Below, piece after piece: positions 17,087 through 25,950 of a stretch of DNA of 58,078 nucleotides. Each line of letters begins with the position of its first letter. The first letter of the stretch is position 1. The stretch spans positions 421,776 through 479,853 of the forward strand of contig NZ_LUTV01000001.1 in the NCBI RefSeq assembly GCF_001646945.1, in the 5' to 3' direction. The position numbers were made by a program, and so were the translations under genes. Origin of the DNA: Endozoicomonas ascidiicola (lineage in GTDB: Bacteria > Pseudomonadota > Gammaproteobacteria > Pseudomonadales > Endozoicomonadaceae). The notes under the pieces are model-generated. The model saw only the letters and a program-made list of their open reading frames with translations, made no database searches and was not told the DNA's origin.

Positions 17087-17935
17087 ATGATACCAAGCAT
17101 TCCCCAGAGCAGAGCTTTTCAAAAGACGTATGCCGTTTATGTTGGCCTGTTTTTTCTGTTCCTGTTAGCACCACTGGTAGTGGTTGCTGTTTTCTCACTG
17201 AACGACAGTTTATTTCCTTCTTTACCCTGGGAAGGCTTTACGCTGGATTGGTATTTTGCTGATGACCGCGAGCGAAGAGGCTTATTTCATGACGGCGCAT
17301 TACTGGAAAGTATTGTCACCAGTTTGGTCATTGCCGTTTTTGTGGCTTTGCTGGCAGTGGCTCTGGCCATTACCAACGCATTGCTGTTTGAGCGTTATCA
17401 CTTTAAAGGCAAACAATTTCTTTATAGTTTGATGCTACTGCCGCTGGTGATTCCCGGCGTTATTCTGGGTATTTCCATCCTGTCGTTCAGTAGTGGCATT
17501 GCCAATACCATAGAAGACAGTTACGGCCTTGATCTCGAGTTTCTTCGCCCGGGCTTGCCATTAATCGTGCTTGGGCAGTTTGCCTTTATCAGCACCATGG
17601 CAACACTTGTGATTTCGGCACGTCTTAGAAAGCTGGACACAGAGATGGAAGAAGCGGCGTTGAATCTTGGCGCAAGCCGTTTGGATGTATTCAGAACCAT
17701 CACTCTGCCCTGGTTGAAACCCGCAGTGATTGGCTCAGCCGTTGTGGCGTTTTTGATGTCTTTCGAGAATTTTAATACCACACTGATTCTTGCAGGCAGT
17801 GATTCGCCCTTAACCATAACGCTGTTTGATCGAATGCGGGAAGGTTCAACACCGGTACTCAATGCTGTTTCAACGCTATTGATGCTGGGATCCGGCATGC
17901 TTGCGCTTATCAGTATTTTTATTCAACGGAAGTAA
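17087..17935 (+). CDS. ABC transporter permease (PotC/PotI family)
   Basis: The 282-residue protein is the second channel subunit. An N-terminal membrane helix (YVGLFFLFLLAPLVVVAVFS) is followed by FPSLPWEGFTLDWYF, a pattern common to PotC/PotI proteins. The EAA loop reads LDTEMEEAALNLGASRLDVF and is followed by IVLGQ-type hydrophobic segments. It is the last gene of the operon, with a hairpin 10 bp after the stop codon. Substrate specificity lies with the binding protein, so this gene alone does not tell what is imported. Confidence 0.87.
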   Translation: MIPSIPQSRAFQKTYAVYVGLFFLFLLAPLVVVAVFSLNDSLFPSLPWEGFTLDWYFADDRERRGLFHDGALLESIVTSLVIAVFVALLAVALAITNALLFERYHFKGKQFLYSLMLLPLVIPGVILGISILSFSSGIANTIEDSYGLDLEFLRPGLPLIVLGQFAFISTMATLVISARLRKLDTEMEEAALNLGASRLDVFRTITLPWLKPAVIGSAVVAFLMSFENFNTTLILAGSDSPLTITLFDRMREGSTPVLNAVSTLLMLGSGMLALISIFIQRK

Positions 17936-17944
17936 ACCAAAAAT

Positions 17945-17966
17945 AGTGGAGCAACTTAACTCCACT
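17945..17966 (+). terminator. Terminator-like hairpin between convergent genes
   Basis: AGTGGAG (17945-17951) pairs with CTCCACT (17960-17966), followed by a T-rich stretch in the gap between the transporter operon and the convergent hydrolase gene. The stem is short, so the terminator may be modest. Confidence 0.5.
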
Positions 17967-17982
17967 GTTCAACTTTCTTTAT

Positions 17983-18897
17983 TTATTGGTTAAGTGAATT
18001 CTGAAAAAACTTTATTATTAACACCTCAGATTGCGTCTTGTCAGCCTGCCACGCCCGGGTGTGCTCACCACCCGGAATTTCCCAATACAGTTTTGGTTCT
18101 GCTGCTGCCGCATACAGCGAACGACCATGTTCTACCGATACTGTCTTATCAGCCGTGCCGTGAATAATCATGACTGGTCTGGGAGATATGGAGGCAATCA
18201 CATTTTCGGGTGTTCTTGAATCTTCAAAGCCTCCGCGCAGGCGATAAAAGAACCGGACCACTTTTGAAAACTGCTCAACCAAAGGAATCCCGTAATCTTC
18301 CCGCCCTCTTTCCTGGATGATGCCGTCCAGCGATTTAAAACCGGAATCAAACCAGCCCGCATCAATATCCGGATTATCAGCCATGGCAAGAATACTCGTC
18401 GTTGCACCCATGGAGTACCCAACAATACCCACTTTATCCATACCCAGCTCTTTCAATCTTGCAACAGCGGCATCAACATCCTGCTGCTCAAGATAGCCCA
18501 TGGTGTTATAAGACGATTGACTGGTACCTGAATTACGAAGGTCTATCAGCAGCATCGGAAAACCGGCTTTATGCAGGGCGATAGCGTCCCGAAGACCTTC
18601 ATGTCGGGTTGCACCACGACCATGAATTAACACAACTCCAGCCTTTTCATTCGCACCGGGAATAAACCAGCCATCCAGCGCTAAACCATCCTCAGTGGTG
18701 AGTTCAACATCGGTGTACTCAAGCCCGACCTGAGCTGGCGACTCGCAAAACACATAATGTTCTTCATTACAGGGGTACAAACCCGGATGAAGTAATTGTG
18801 AGGAAAAATACCATGCTGCTGAAAGCACAATGACAGGGAAAAGAACAAGAAGAGTGATTGCTGTACGCTTTATTATTTTTATCATAGCTGACGCCAC
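17983..18897 (-). CDS. Membrane-anchored alpha/beta hydrolase
   Basis: An N-terminal hydrophobic anchor (TAITLLVLFPVIVLSAAWYF) is followed by an alpha/beta hydrolase domain. GVVLIHGRGATRHEG is the oxyanion strand-turn, the nucleophile Ser sits in GIVGYSMGATTS, the likely acid Asp is in IIHGTADKTVS, and the His is in IPGGEHTRAW. The order and spacing fit a serine esterase or peptidase-like hydrolase acting at the periplasmic face of the membrane. The gene is convergent with the transporter operon and has no obvious functional link to it. The substrate is not identifiable. Confidence 0.82.
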   Translation of the reverse strand: MASAMIKIIKRTAITLLVLFPVIVLSAAWYFSSQLLHPGLYPCNEEHYVFCESPAQVGLEYTDVELTTEDGLALDGWFIPGANEKAGVVLIHGRGATRHEGLRDAIALHKAGFPMLLIDLRNSGTSQSSYNTMGYLEQQDVDAAVARLKELGMDKVGIVGYSMGATTSILAMADNPDIDAGWFDSGFKSLDGIIQERGREDYGIPLVEQFSKVVRFFYRLRGGFEDSRTPENVIASISPRPVMIIHGTADKTVSVEHGRSLYAAAAEPKLYWEIPGGEHTRAWQADKTQSEVLIIKFFQNSLNQ

Positions 18898-18987
18898 AGT
18901 CGCTCGCTGAATTCATGAATTGTAAGTAGTTGTGCACTCATCATATGTTAGGATGCAGAAAAATACAGCCAACCGTGGTGGTTAATA

Positions 18988-19104
18988 ATGATTACTCAAT
19001 TTCTGAAAGACGTCTGGGGTATGCACTGGGCACCGAAGCTGATTCTCACACTGGTGGTTTTGAAGACAGTTGCCGTCATGATTAGAGAAGCACAAATCCT
19101 GTAG
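18988..19104 (+). CDS. Possible small membrane protein (38 residues)
   Basis: An ATG at 18988, preceded by GGTGG, opens a 38-residue frame ending at TAG 19102. It has one hydrophobic segment (LILTLVVLKTVAVMI) with an N-terminal amphipathic part (ITQFLKDVWGMHW). It lies just upstream of the Fur-box/hutZ gene on the same strand. No family is recognised. It may be a real single-span small protein or a chance frame. Confidence 0.35.
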   Translation: MITQFLKDVWGMHWAPKLILTLVVLKTVAVMIREAQIL

Positions 19105-19140
19105 ATGCCCATTGTCGCTTTAAGGTATAGTCACCGAAGT

Positions 19141-19159
19141 GATGATGATTCTCATTTAA
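19141..19159. promoter_or_regulatory. Candidate Fur box upstream of hutZ-like gene
   Basis: GATGATGATTCTCATTTAA matches the 19-bp Fur consensus (GATAATGATAATCATTATC) at about 13 positions, including GAT.ATGAT and TCATT. It ends 7 bp before the start codon at 19167, where binding would block transcription or translation when iron is sufficient. It fits iron control of a heme-use gene. Confidence 0.55.
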
Positions 19160-19166
19160 GGTTTAT

Positions 19167-19685
19167 ATGCGTAAAGAAGTTGCACCCATTGAAGGTTCTG
19201 AGCTGGAAGCAATTGCTGAAAGTTGTCAGCAATTAATCAACAGCCACAAAACACTGACACTCTCGACACTGTCTTCAGAAGGCAAGCCTGAGATCAGTTA
19301 TACACCGTATGTTCGTGGTGAAGATGGCACGTTCTACATTTTCATTAGTGAGCTGGCACACCACACACCCAATCTGTTGGCAAACCCGGCTTGCTCTATC
19401 TTCTTTGCAGCACCTGAATCCGAAACCCGGAATCTATTTGCCCGTGAACGTGCGTTCCTGGGATGTGATGTGGAAGAACTCCCGCGAGGTTCAGAGCCTT
19501 GTGACCGGCTGATTGATCTGTTTCAGGAAAAATTTGGCAACACAGTTGAAGTATTAAGAAACCTTCCTGACTTTCACCTGTTTGCTCTGACACCTCAAAG
19601 TGGGCAATACACCATTGGTTTTGGCAAGGCCTTTAAAATCAACACCGATGGCTCATTAACTCATATAGTTATTGATAAAAAGTAA
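19167..19685 (+). CDS. hutZ: HutZ/HugZ-family heme utilisation protein
   Basis: The 172-residue protein has the split-barrel FMN-binding-like fold. LTLSTLSSEGKPEISYTPYV is the first barrel motif, and ISELAHHTPNLLANPACSI and LFARERAFLGCDV follow. The late YTIGFGKAFKI motif is typical of HutZ/HugZ proteins, which bind heme and take part in its degradation after import. The length equals that of Vibrio cholerae HutZ (about 176) rather than the longer HugZ form. A candidate Fur box directly upstream supports iron regulation. No hutX, hutW or heme receptor is visible nearby, so the gene is an orphan here. Confidence 0.75.
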   Translation: MRKEVAPIEGSELEAIAESCQQLINSHKTLTLSTLSSEGKPEISYTPYVRGEDGTFYIFISELAHHTPNLLANPACSIFFAAPESETRNLFARERAFLGCDVEELPRGSEPCDRLIDLFQEKFGNTVEVLRNLPDFHLFALTPQSGQYTIGFGKAFKINTDGSLTHIVIDKK

Positions 19686-19710
19686 TCAGCCTTTCTGAAT
19701 ACAAAGAACG

Positions 19711-20289
19711 TTAGTCGTTTAGTGATTCAACTCTAAACAACAGCGTTCTCTTTCTCGACTCGCCAAAGACATAAGCTAATGACTCTGCAAAGTTCAACAG
19801 GTCTTCCCGCTCATCAAACTCTATGGGTAGCGTAACCACAGAAGACTCACGTTGTGACGTACCAAAGTGCGAAAGGTAAACCAATGTATTGGTCATATTG
19901 CCATCACTTTCTACAGCTTGTAGTTCTGCACCCAGCAACAGGTAGTAACGGCTATTACCGGCAACCGTCACAAAATACTGAAAGTCATCGTTGGTGATTT
20001 CCGACACCGATGGAAAATTACTGATATCACTGAACTCCACCAGCCTCCAGTTGCCATCCGATAACACGGCATTATCCCAAGCGTTTTCACTGTAGGCGTC
20101 CATCACACCCAGTGATGTCAATTTTATGCCTCGGGTTTGATTGACCAAAGAAGTGATTTTCGCATCAGACCGACTGAGACTTGAAGCAAATCGGGAGCCG
20201 AATACCGGTTCAGAAAACAACTCCCATGTTTTTTGAACATTCACTATATGTTCACATTGTCTTTTATTAACGTCACTCAACTGCTCCAT
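19711..20289 (-). CDS. Hypothetical protein, 192 residues
   Basis: No family is recognised. The chain is soluble-looking and lacks a signal peptide. It begins MEQLSDVNKRQCEH and contains alternating beta-type segments (NSRYYLLLGAELQAVES, TLVYLSHFGTS). Before the IS1182 insertion the start codon lay only about 19 bp after the stop codon of the broken secreted-protein gene (21924-22669), so the two were probably one operon. The IS now sits just upstream of this gene and could have removed its native promoter or supplied a new one. Confidence 0.6.
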   Translation of the reverse strand: MEQLSDVNKRQCEHIVNVQKTWELFSEPVFGSRFASSLSRSDAKITSLVNQTRGIKLTSLGVMDAYSENAWDNAVLSDGNWRLVEFSDISNFPSVSEITNDDFQYFVTVAGNSRYYLLLGAELQAVESDGNMTNTLVYLSHFGTSQRESSVVTLPIEFDEREDLLNFAESLAYVFGESRKRTLLFRVESLND

Positions 20290-20311
20290 ATTCCGGCAAG
20301 GGTTTAACTAG

Positions 20312-21923
20312 GAGGCTGTCGGACTTGAAAGTAAAAACCGGAGATGGGCCGCAATAAAGTCAAAAATCACAGAATCCAGTCTGGAAGTGCTGTTTATGTC
20401 GTCAGTCTCTTTTGCCCAAATATCCAAATGCATGCGACAAATAACCTGTAAGCTGCAATAAACTGCATAAAAATGATACTTTCCTGAAGATCTTTCAGCA
20501 TCAGCGTAAACATCCGCTTCAGGTTAAAACCCATGCACAGAAGATCCCATTCAGCAGACACTGCTTCAAGACCACGGACCAGAAATTGACGGTATCCCAT
20601 CACTTCCTTCTGTATCCCAAACGTTGGCTCAATGGTGCTTTTTCTCAATGCATACACCGCCCGTCCTTCCCTGGTTTGCAATCGCCAACGCATCAACTCC
20701 AGTGCGGTAACATCATCGCCTGCGGGCATCGGCTCATCGGGCTTAAAGCGCTCCAGTAAAGGTTTGTTATGGGCATCCTTCTTTTCTGCAATGTAAGGGA
20801 TAGCTCCAAACTTATCCACAGCAGACACATTGCCCTGACTGAAGTAGCCCGTGTCGGCAAGAATCGCGCTGGGCTTGCCAATCTGCTCTGCACGAGAGGC
20901 CAGTTCTTCGAGGGCAGGCGCTACCTGTTGTTTGTCATTGGTCGCCTGAGTAATATGATTTTCAACAATAAGACCACTGTCGTTATCTACTGCGGCCTGC
21001 GCATTATAAGCCTGTACAAAACCGTTAGCAGACGTTGGCATTATGCGAGACTCCGGATCTGTCAGGTTGACTTGATCTTTGTCCCTGGGACCCGGCGTAG
21101 GGGCTTTCGGTTCTTTGCCCCGTGGCTTTTTTCCCGTATCTCTGATCGCATCACGACGGGCAACTTTGTCCTGGAATTCTGCCAGCTCTTGCTGATAACG
21201 TTCTTCAGCTCGTCGCTCAATTTCAGCTTTGGCATCGGCAATCACCTTGAGGCGATCTTCCCTGCGTTTCAGCTCATCAGGAATGGATAATTCGTCTGGC
21301 AATTTTTCAGTATCTGCTTTTTCAGCCATCCTGAGGAGCTCTTCAACTTCTGCCTTGAGCTGCTTTTCGAGCTTGCATGCGTGCTTGTAACTGAGCGCCT
21401 TGTGTTTGCTGGCATTGGCCTTCATCTTGGTTCCATCGAGGCTGATGGTTCCCAGCTTCAACCATTCTGCCTGTTGCGCAATCAACAATATCTGAACAAA
21501 AAGTTCACTGATTTCTTTACGGAAGCGCTGGCGAAAGGTGTTGATACTGTCGTGATCCGGATGCTCGTTGGCGCAGATATATCGAAAGGCGATGGAGTCA
21601 TAAGTTGCTTTCTCCAGTTTGCGACTGGAGAAGACACCTGTTGCATATCCATAGAACAATAACGACAGCATGAGGGATGGATGCCAGGCTTTAGAACCCC
21701 TTCCTTTATAGGCGCTGATCAAAGGTGTGAGGTCTAGCTGCTCAACCACCTCTACAACAAAGCGAGCAAGATGCACCTCTGGCAGATAATCCTGAACAGT
21801 GGCAGGAAAAAAGTCAGGGATGTCTCGGTCAATGGGTCTGAAAGTCCATTTGTTCATTGGCTGGCTGTCTTTTACGATCTTGCGGGTATTATACTCAAAA
21901 GTTGTTCTAAGTCCGACAGGCTC
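20312..21923 (-). mobile_element. IS1182-family insertion sequence, copy 1
   Basis: The 1612-bp element has imperfect terminal inverted repeats (GAGGCTGTCGGACTT at 20312 and the reverse complement of GAGCCTGTCGGACTT ending at 21923). It is flanked on both sides by CTAG (20308-20311 and 21924-21927), read as a 4-bp target duplication. A nearly identical copy of the same length lies at 47725-49336 in the opposite orientation. Confidence 0.9.
20394..21857 (-). CDS. IS1182-family transposase, copy 1
   Basis: The 487-residue protein begins MNKWTFRPIDRDIPDFFPAT and has the IS1182/DUF772 N-terminal region (FVVEVVEQLDLTPLISAYKG). The DDE catalytic parts are ISLDGTKMKANASKHKALSY, the second Asp in ILADTGYFSQGN, and the third acidic residue within IEPTFGIQKEVMGYRQFLVR. 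A long charged coiled-coil insert lies near residues 160-235. The gene is intact and fills the element. The only amino acid difference noted from copy 2 is near the C-terminus (QFIAAY here, QFISAY there), so both copies are recent and possibly active. Confidence 0.92.
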   Translation of the reverse strand: MNKWTFRPIDRDIPDFFPATVQDYLPEVHLARFVVEVVEQLDLTPLISAYKGRGSKAWHPSLMLSLLFYGYATGVFSSRKLEKATYDSIAFRYICANEHPDHDSINTFRQRFRKEISELFVQILLIAQQAEWLKLGTISLDGTKMKANASKHKALSYKHACKLEKQLKAEVEELLRMAEKADTEKLPDELSIPDELKRREDRLKVIADAKAEIERRAEERYQQELAEFQDKVARRDAIRDTGKKPRGKEPKAPTPGPRDKDQVNLTDPESRIMPTSANGFVQAYNAQAAVDNDSGLIVENHITQATNDKQQVAPALEELASRAEQIGKPSAILADTGYFSQGNVSAVDKFGAIPYIAEKKDAHNKPLLERFKPDEPMPAGDDVTALELMRWRLQTREGRAVYALRKSTIEPTFGIQKEVMGYRQFLVRGLEAVSAEWDLLCMGFNLKRMFTLMLKDLQESIIFMQFIAAYRLFVACIWIFGQKRLTT

Positions 21924-22669
21924 CTAGGGGAATATATCGGTCATTAAAGCTGCGCTATCTTTCTGATGATCTCCGGTAAAGCTGACAACAGAAGAATTTA
22001 AACCGCTGTTCAACACCTCAAAGCCTGAACACAATCTAAGCCGACCATTATATCGGTTTGCTTCCCGGATCAATGTATTAGCCGACCCGTATTTTAACAC
22101 TGTTCTATTTCGGTAACTGGCGATATAAGCGGTGTTGATCGTCTGGCTTCTGGTCAGGTATTTCAGGGTAAATAGGGTTGGAATCATTAACCCTGCAGCA
22201 AATCTGGCCGCAGAGTTTCCAGCCATACTCATGCCATACATACCCTGATAGGCGGCACCTAAAGCGTCAATCAGGTAACCCTGGATGGTGAGTCCGGCGC
22301 CACACCTTCCGGTCTAAGGTAATTGCCGACCGAAGTACCTGCATCCCAAAGCGCCAGCGCAGCCAATGGTCCTAATAGGCCATAAGCGACACCGTATTGA
22401 TAATAACCAAGCAACGCACCGGGCGCATGGGATGCAACCCTGGACAACGCATCCAGCATCAGATATTTCATCTGTTTAGGGTTATCCATATCCTGGGCAA
22501 AACCACCCATTGGACTTTTTTCCATATAGGGGCACAATTGCCTGATTGTGTTGTCTATAGATTCACGGCCTCCGGCTTTACTTACCTGGTTCTCAGCCCA
22601 GAGAAGAGGCGCAAGCAAAACAGTTAGCAACACGGGAAGACACCATCGCTTTTTCAGGCTTAACATCAT
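21924..22669 (-). pseudogene. Secreted or membrane protein gene with a frameshift
   Basis: The 5' frame from 22669 encodes a signal peptide (KRWCLPVLLTVLLAPLLWA) and about 100 more residues, ending GNYLRPEGVAPDSPSRVT. The next frame, reached by a -1 shift near 22300, continues sensibly as LTIQGYLIDALGAAYQGMYG and runs to 21924. Together they give about 245 residues, of which the second part is alanine/glycine-rich and then polar. One missing base explains the break, although two overlapping genes cannot be excluded. No family is recognised. The stop codon TAG lies inside the CTAG target of the IS1182 copy, so the insertion did not change the protein end. Confidence 0.5.
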
Positions 22670-22737
22670 TCATGCCCCACGGGTATATGAAGAGCCTAAT
22701 TCTAGCCAACAATTTCAAAGCCGAGGTTTGGGTGACA

Positions 22738-23859
22738 ATGGAATCCAGAGATATCCACTTTATGGCCAGAGCCATCATGCTTGCTCGCCGGGGCTGGTAT
22801 ACGACGATGCCCAACCCTCGCGTCGGCTGTGTCATTGTGGATGCTAAGGGATCCATCGTTGGAGAAGGTTGGCACGAACGGGCGGGGGAGCCCCACGCTG
22901 AAGTGCATGCTTTGCGTATGGCGAGAGAAAAAGCCAAAGGGGCAACAGCTTATGTAACGTTGGAGCCCTGCAGCCATTATGGCCGCACCCCACCCTGTGC
23001 TGAAGCATTAGTATCGGCGGGCGTTTCCAGAGTGGTTGCCGCTATGGAGGATTCGAACCCCGTGGTGGCAGGTCGTGGTTTACGAATGCTTCAGCAAGCC
23101 GGGATTGAAACGCTCTCTGGTATTTTGGAAAACGAAGCCCGCTCATTAAATGAAGGCTTCTTTAAACGGATGGCCACCGGTAAACCCTTCGTTCGCATCA
23201 AGCTGGCAATGAGCCTGGATGGTAGAACGGCCATGGCCAGTGGAGAGTCCCAATGGATTACCGGGCCAAAGGCAAGAAGTGACGTTCAGAAGATGAGGGC
23301 TCAAAGTGGTGCGATTATCACAGGCGTTGGCTCAATTTTGCAGGATAACTCTTCTCTGACGGTTCGCGCTGAAGAGCTGGGTCTTGATAATGCCGACACC
23401 GTTGCCCAGCGACAACCCTTACGAGTGATCATTGATTCGCAGCTGAAGACACCGGTTGATGCCAAAGTGATTGCAGGTACCGGCTATTGTCTGATTGCGA
23501 CTACAGAGCAGCATGACCCGGAACAAAAACAGGCGCTTGAGCAGGCTGGAGCGGAAGTGTTTGTATTTCCCAGTCAGCAAGGCCATGTTGACCTTAACGC
23601 TGTTTTGGAGGAGCTGGGTAACAGAGAATGCAACGACGTTCTGGTGGAAACCGGTGCTAAGTTGGCCGGCAGTTTTGCTCGCCAGAACCTTGTCGATGAA
23701 CTGGTGGTATTTATGGCGCCCATCTTAATGGGATCTAATGCCAGACCTCTGTTTGAGCTGCCATTTGATAACATGTCCGACAAAATGGCACTATCCATCA
23801 GCGATATCAGAGCCATTGGCGATGACTGGAAAATCACAGCGCAACCAAAATCTCGATAA
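22738..23859 (+). CDS. ribD: Bifunctional riboflavin deaminase/reductase RibD
   Basis: The N-terminal deaminase domain has the zinc motif GEPHAEVHAL and PCSHYGRTPPCAEALV. The C-terminal reductase domain begins near FVRIKLAMSLDGRTAMASGE and includes ITGPKARSDVQKMRAQSGAI and VLVETGAKLAGSF. The enzyme converts the first pyrimidine intermediate of riboflavin synthesis by deamination and reduction. ATG 22738 (MESRDIHFMARAIMLARRG) is chosen over the upstream in-frame ATG at 22672 because the true family starts there and GGTTTGGGTG lies just before it. The next gene is ribB(A) rather than the expected ribE. Confidence 0.92.
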   Translation: MESRDIHFMARAIMLARRGWYTTMPNPRVGCVIVDAKGSIVGEGWHERAGEPHAEVHALRMAREKAKGATAYVTLEPCSHYGRTPPCAEALVSAGVSRVVAAMEDSNPVVAGRGLRMLQQAGIETLSGILENEARSLNEGFFKRMATGKPFVRIKLAMSLDGRTAMASGESQWITGPKARSDVQKMRAQSGAIITGVGSILQDNSSLTVRAEELGLDNADTVAQRQPLRVIIDSQLKTPVDAKVIAGTGYCLIATTEQHDPEQKQALEQAGAEVFVFPSQQGHVDLNAVLEELGNRECNDVLVETGAKLAGSFARQNLVDELVVFMAPILMGSNARPLFELPFDNMSDKMALSISDIRAIGDDWKITAQPKSR

Positions 23860-24029
23860 AACGATGCCAATAAAACTGGAAACGGATAGAATAGCGCCCA
23901 AATAGTTGTGGGTAGTCAGTACCTCGCACTAAAACCATATTGTGACAGGCTCAGAATAGCGGCATTTTCATAATAAAATGTTCTTAATCCGCATCTGACA
24001 CTCCGAAAACCGGATTCCAGAGGGACATT

Positions 24030-25142
24030 ATGCAGCTCAACTCCATCGAAGAAATTATTGAGGACATTCGTCTTGGTAAGCCGGTTATCCTGATGGATGA
24101 CGAAGACCGTGAAAACGAAGGCGACCTGATCATTGCTGCAGAGAAAATCACCCCGGAAATTGTTAATTTCATGACCCGTGAGGCTCGTGGTCTGCTTTGC
24201 CTGACGCTGACTGGCGAACGTTGTGACTTTCTTGGCCTCAATCAGATGGTGGGCGCTGCAGGCAACAATTCTGGCTACGGCACACCGTTTACCGTTTCAA
24301 TCGAAGCCGCTGAAGGTGTGACCACGGGGATTTCTGCCCAGGATCGAGCCAAGACTATTTTGACCGCCGTTAACCCTATGTCCCGTCAGGAAGATATTGT
24401 TCAACCCGGGCATATTTTCCCGCTGCGCGCTCGCCCTGGTGGTGTGCTCAGCCGTGCCGGACATACAGAAGCCGGTTGCGATCTGGCGCGTCTTGCTGGC
24501 CTGAATCCAGCGGCAGCCATTATCGAGATTATGAATGAAGACGGCTCCATGTCTCGCCGCCCTGATCTCGAGCTCTTCGCTGAGAAGCACGATCTGAAAA
24601 TTGGCACCATTGCTGACTTGATTCACTACCGTATTCTCAACGAAAAAACCGTTGAGAAAATTGAGCAGCGACTGCTCAATACCGACTTTGGCCAGTTTGA
24701 TCTGCATATTTATCAAGACAACATTGCCAACTGCAAACACATTGCCTTGAGCAAAGGCTATATCACACCGGATAATCCCGCATTAGTTCGAGTCCATGCC
24801 ATGGAGCCGATTCGTGATCTTCTGGCGGCACAGGGTGATGGTCGTGCCAGCTGGTCTTTACACAATGCGCTGGCCAAGGTGGCGGAAGAAGGTTCTGGCG
24901 TTGTCGTCCTACTGGATTCTGATGAACATCAGGCGTTAGGCACTGCTTTGGAACGATTCTTCGATGACAGCAGCGACCGCAGCGACGGTATGTCGCGCGC
25001 TTATCAAACCACGGGGACCGGCTCGCAGATTCTGCGGGATCTGGGCGTGGGTAAGATGCGACTACTAAGCTCTCCCATCAAGTTTGCTGCACTTTCCGGC
25101 TTTGATCTGGAAGTGGTTGAATATCTGCCTTACGGCGATTAA
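24030..25142 (+). CDS. ribB: 3,4-dihydroxy-2-butanone 4-phosphate synthase with degenerate RibA domain
   Basis: The 370-residue protein has an intact DHBP synthase domain: [20 protein letters not shown], the catalytic loop [11 protein letters not shown], and [19 protein letters not shown]. The C-terminal half is related to GTP cyclohydrolase II but lacks its zinc cysteines and active-site residues (no HSECLTGD or RCDCG equivalent). It therefore makes only the ribose-derived four-carbon unit. This RibB-plus-decayed-RibA form is known in gammaproteobacteria, and the active ribA is present at 28200. A good Shine-Dalgarno (AGAGGG) supports the start. No FMN riboswitch was seen in the 170-bp leader. 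Confidence 0.9.
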   Translation: MQLNSIEEIIEDIRLGKPVILMDDEDRENEGDLIIAAEKITPEIVNFMTREARGLLCLTLTGERCDFLGLNQMVGAAGNNSGYGTPFTVSIEAAEGVTTGISAQDRAKTILTAVNPMSRQEDIVQPGHIFPLRARPGGVLSRAGHTEAGCDLARLAGLNPAAAIIEIMNEDGSMSRRPDLELFAEKHDLKIGTIADLIHYRILNEKTVEKIEQRLLNTDFGQFDLHIYQDNIANCKHIALSKGYITPDNPALVRVHAMEPIRDLLAAQGDGRASWSLHNALAKVAEEGSGVVVLLDSDEHQALGTALERFFDDSSDRSDGMSRAYQTTGTGSQILRDLGVGKMRLLSSPIKFAALSGFDLEVVEYLPYGD

Positions 25143-25168
25143 CAAGAAAACAGCAGACAAAATAAACA

Positions 25169-25222
25169 GGCGATGGCTGATCGTGTAAACTAATGTCTAC
25201 AAAATCAAGTCATCGCCTTTTT
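25169..25222 (+). terminator. Possible terminator after ribB(A)
   Basis: GGCGATG (25169-25175) pairs with CATCGCC (25211-25217), followed directly by TTTTT. The loop is long (about 35 bases), so the terminator is weak or the structure is more complex. It would separate ribB(A) from nusB, genes that are contiguous in the usual operon. No ribH remnant was found in 25143-25398. Confidence 0.45.
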
Positions 25223-25398
25223 GTACTTTTTGTATTAACAATTACCACCTGAAAGAAGCATCGGAACACCGCACTTCAATTGCGCTGCTAACGAATTGGT
25301 TACAACGCTGTCTCAGGTTATCCTGTTAGGCTGCCCTGAAAATAGGCTTACAGGCTTAACAGGCTCCGAAACACTATTGCAGAATCTGGAGGCTTGAG

Positions 25399-25923
25399 GT
25401 GAGCACCTCGCCAATGAATACTCAACAAGGTCAGAGCAACGTCTCTAAGAGCGACCCAAAGAACAGTCAGAAGCCAGCGAATCGTCCTAGTCCTTCTGCT
25501 CGCAGAAGAGCTCGACAACTGGCACTTCAGGCTCTGTACCAATGGCAAATAGCCAAAGCGCCACTGAGCCAGATTGAATCACAGTACCGTGCTGACAACG
25601 ATTTAAGCAAAGTGGATGATGGCTATTTCAGTGCGATCCTTCACGGCGTGCCCGCTCAGGTTTCTCAGCTGGATGAAGCTATGGCGGCTGTACTTGATCG
25701 CCCATTGACGCAACTGGATCCGGTAGAACTGGCCGCACTGCGCATTGGCTGTTTCGAGCTGGTCAATCGCAAAGATGTCCCTTACCGGGTCGTGATTAAC
25801 GAAGCCATTGAGCTGGTTAAGCGTTTTGGTGCCCAAGACTCTCACCGTTATATTAATGGTATTCTGGACAAGCTGGCGCCACGCCTGCGAGCGGATGAAG
25901 TGAAAGCGTACCGCAAAAAATAA
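25399..25923 (+). CDS. nusB: Transcription antitermination factor NusB
   Basis: The 174-residue protein carries the all-helical NusB domain: [20 protein letters not shown] at the RNA-binding face, then FSAILHGV, and [20 protein letters not shown] and [20 protein letters not shown]. It works with NusE (S10) in ribosomal RNA antitermination. The N-terminus is about 30 residues longer than in E. coli and is Ser/Pro/Gln-rich, likely disordered. GTG 25399 follows GGAGG; an in-frame ATG lies at 25414. It leads the nusB-thiL-pgpA set, which is the normal gammaproteobacterial order after ribH, here missing. Confidence 0.92.
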   Translation: MSTSPMNTQQGQSNVSKSDPKNSQKPANRPSPSARRRARQLALQALYQWQIAKAPLSQIESQYRADNDLSKVDDGYFSAILHGVPAQVSQLDEAMAAVLDRPLTQLDPVELAALRIGCFELVNRKDVPYRVVINEAIELVKRFGAQDSHRYINGILDKLAPRLRADEVKAYRKK

Positions 25924-25950
25924 TCAGGGATATTAATAAGAAGAGGGAAC

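Noticed and set aside
23860-24029. Possible FMN riboswitch before ribB(A)
   Set aside because: None of the conserved RFN-element blocks could be found in the leader.
25143-25398. Remnant of ribH between ribB(A) and nusB
   Set aside because: No lumazine synthase motif was found in any frame.
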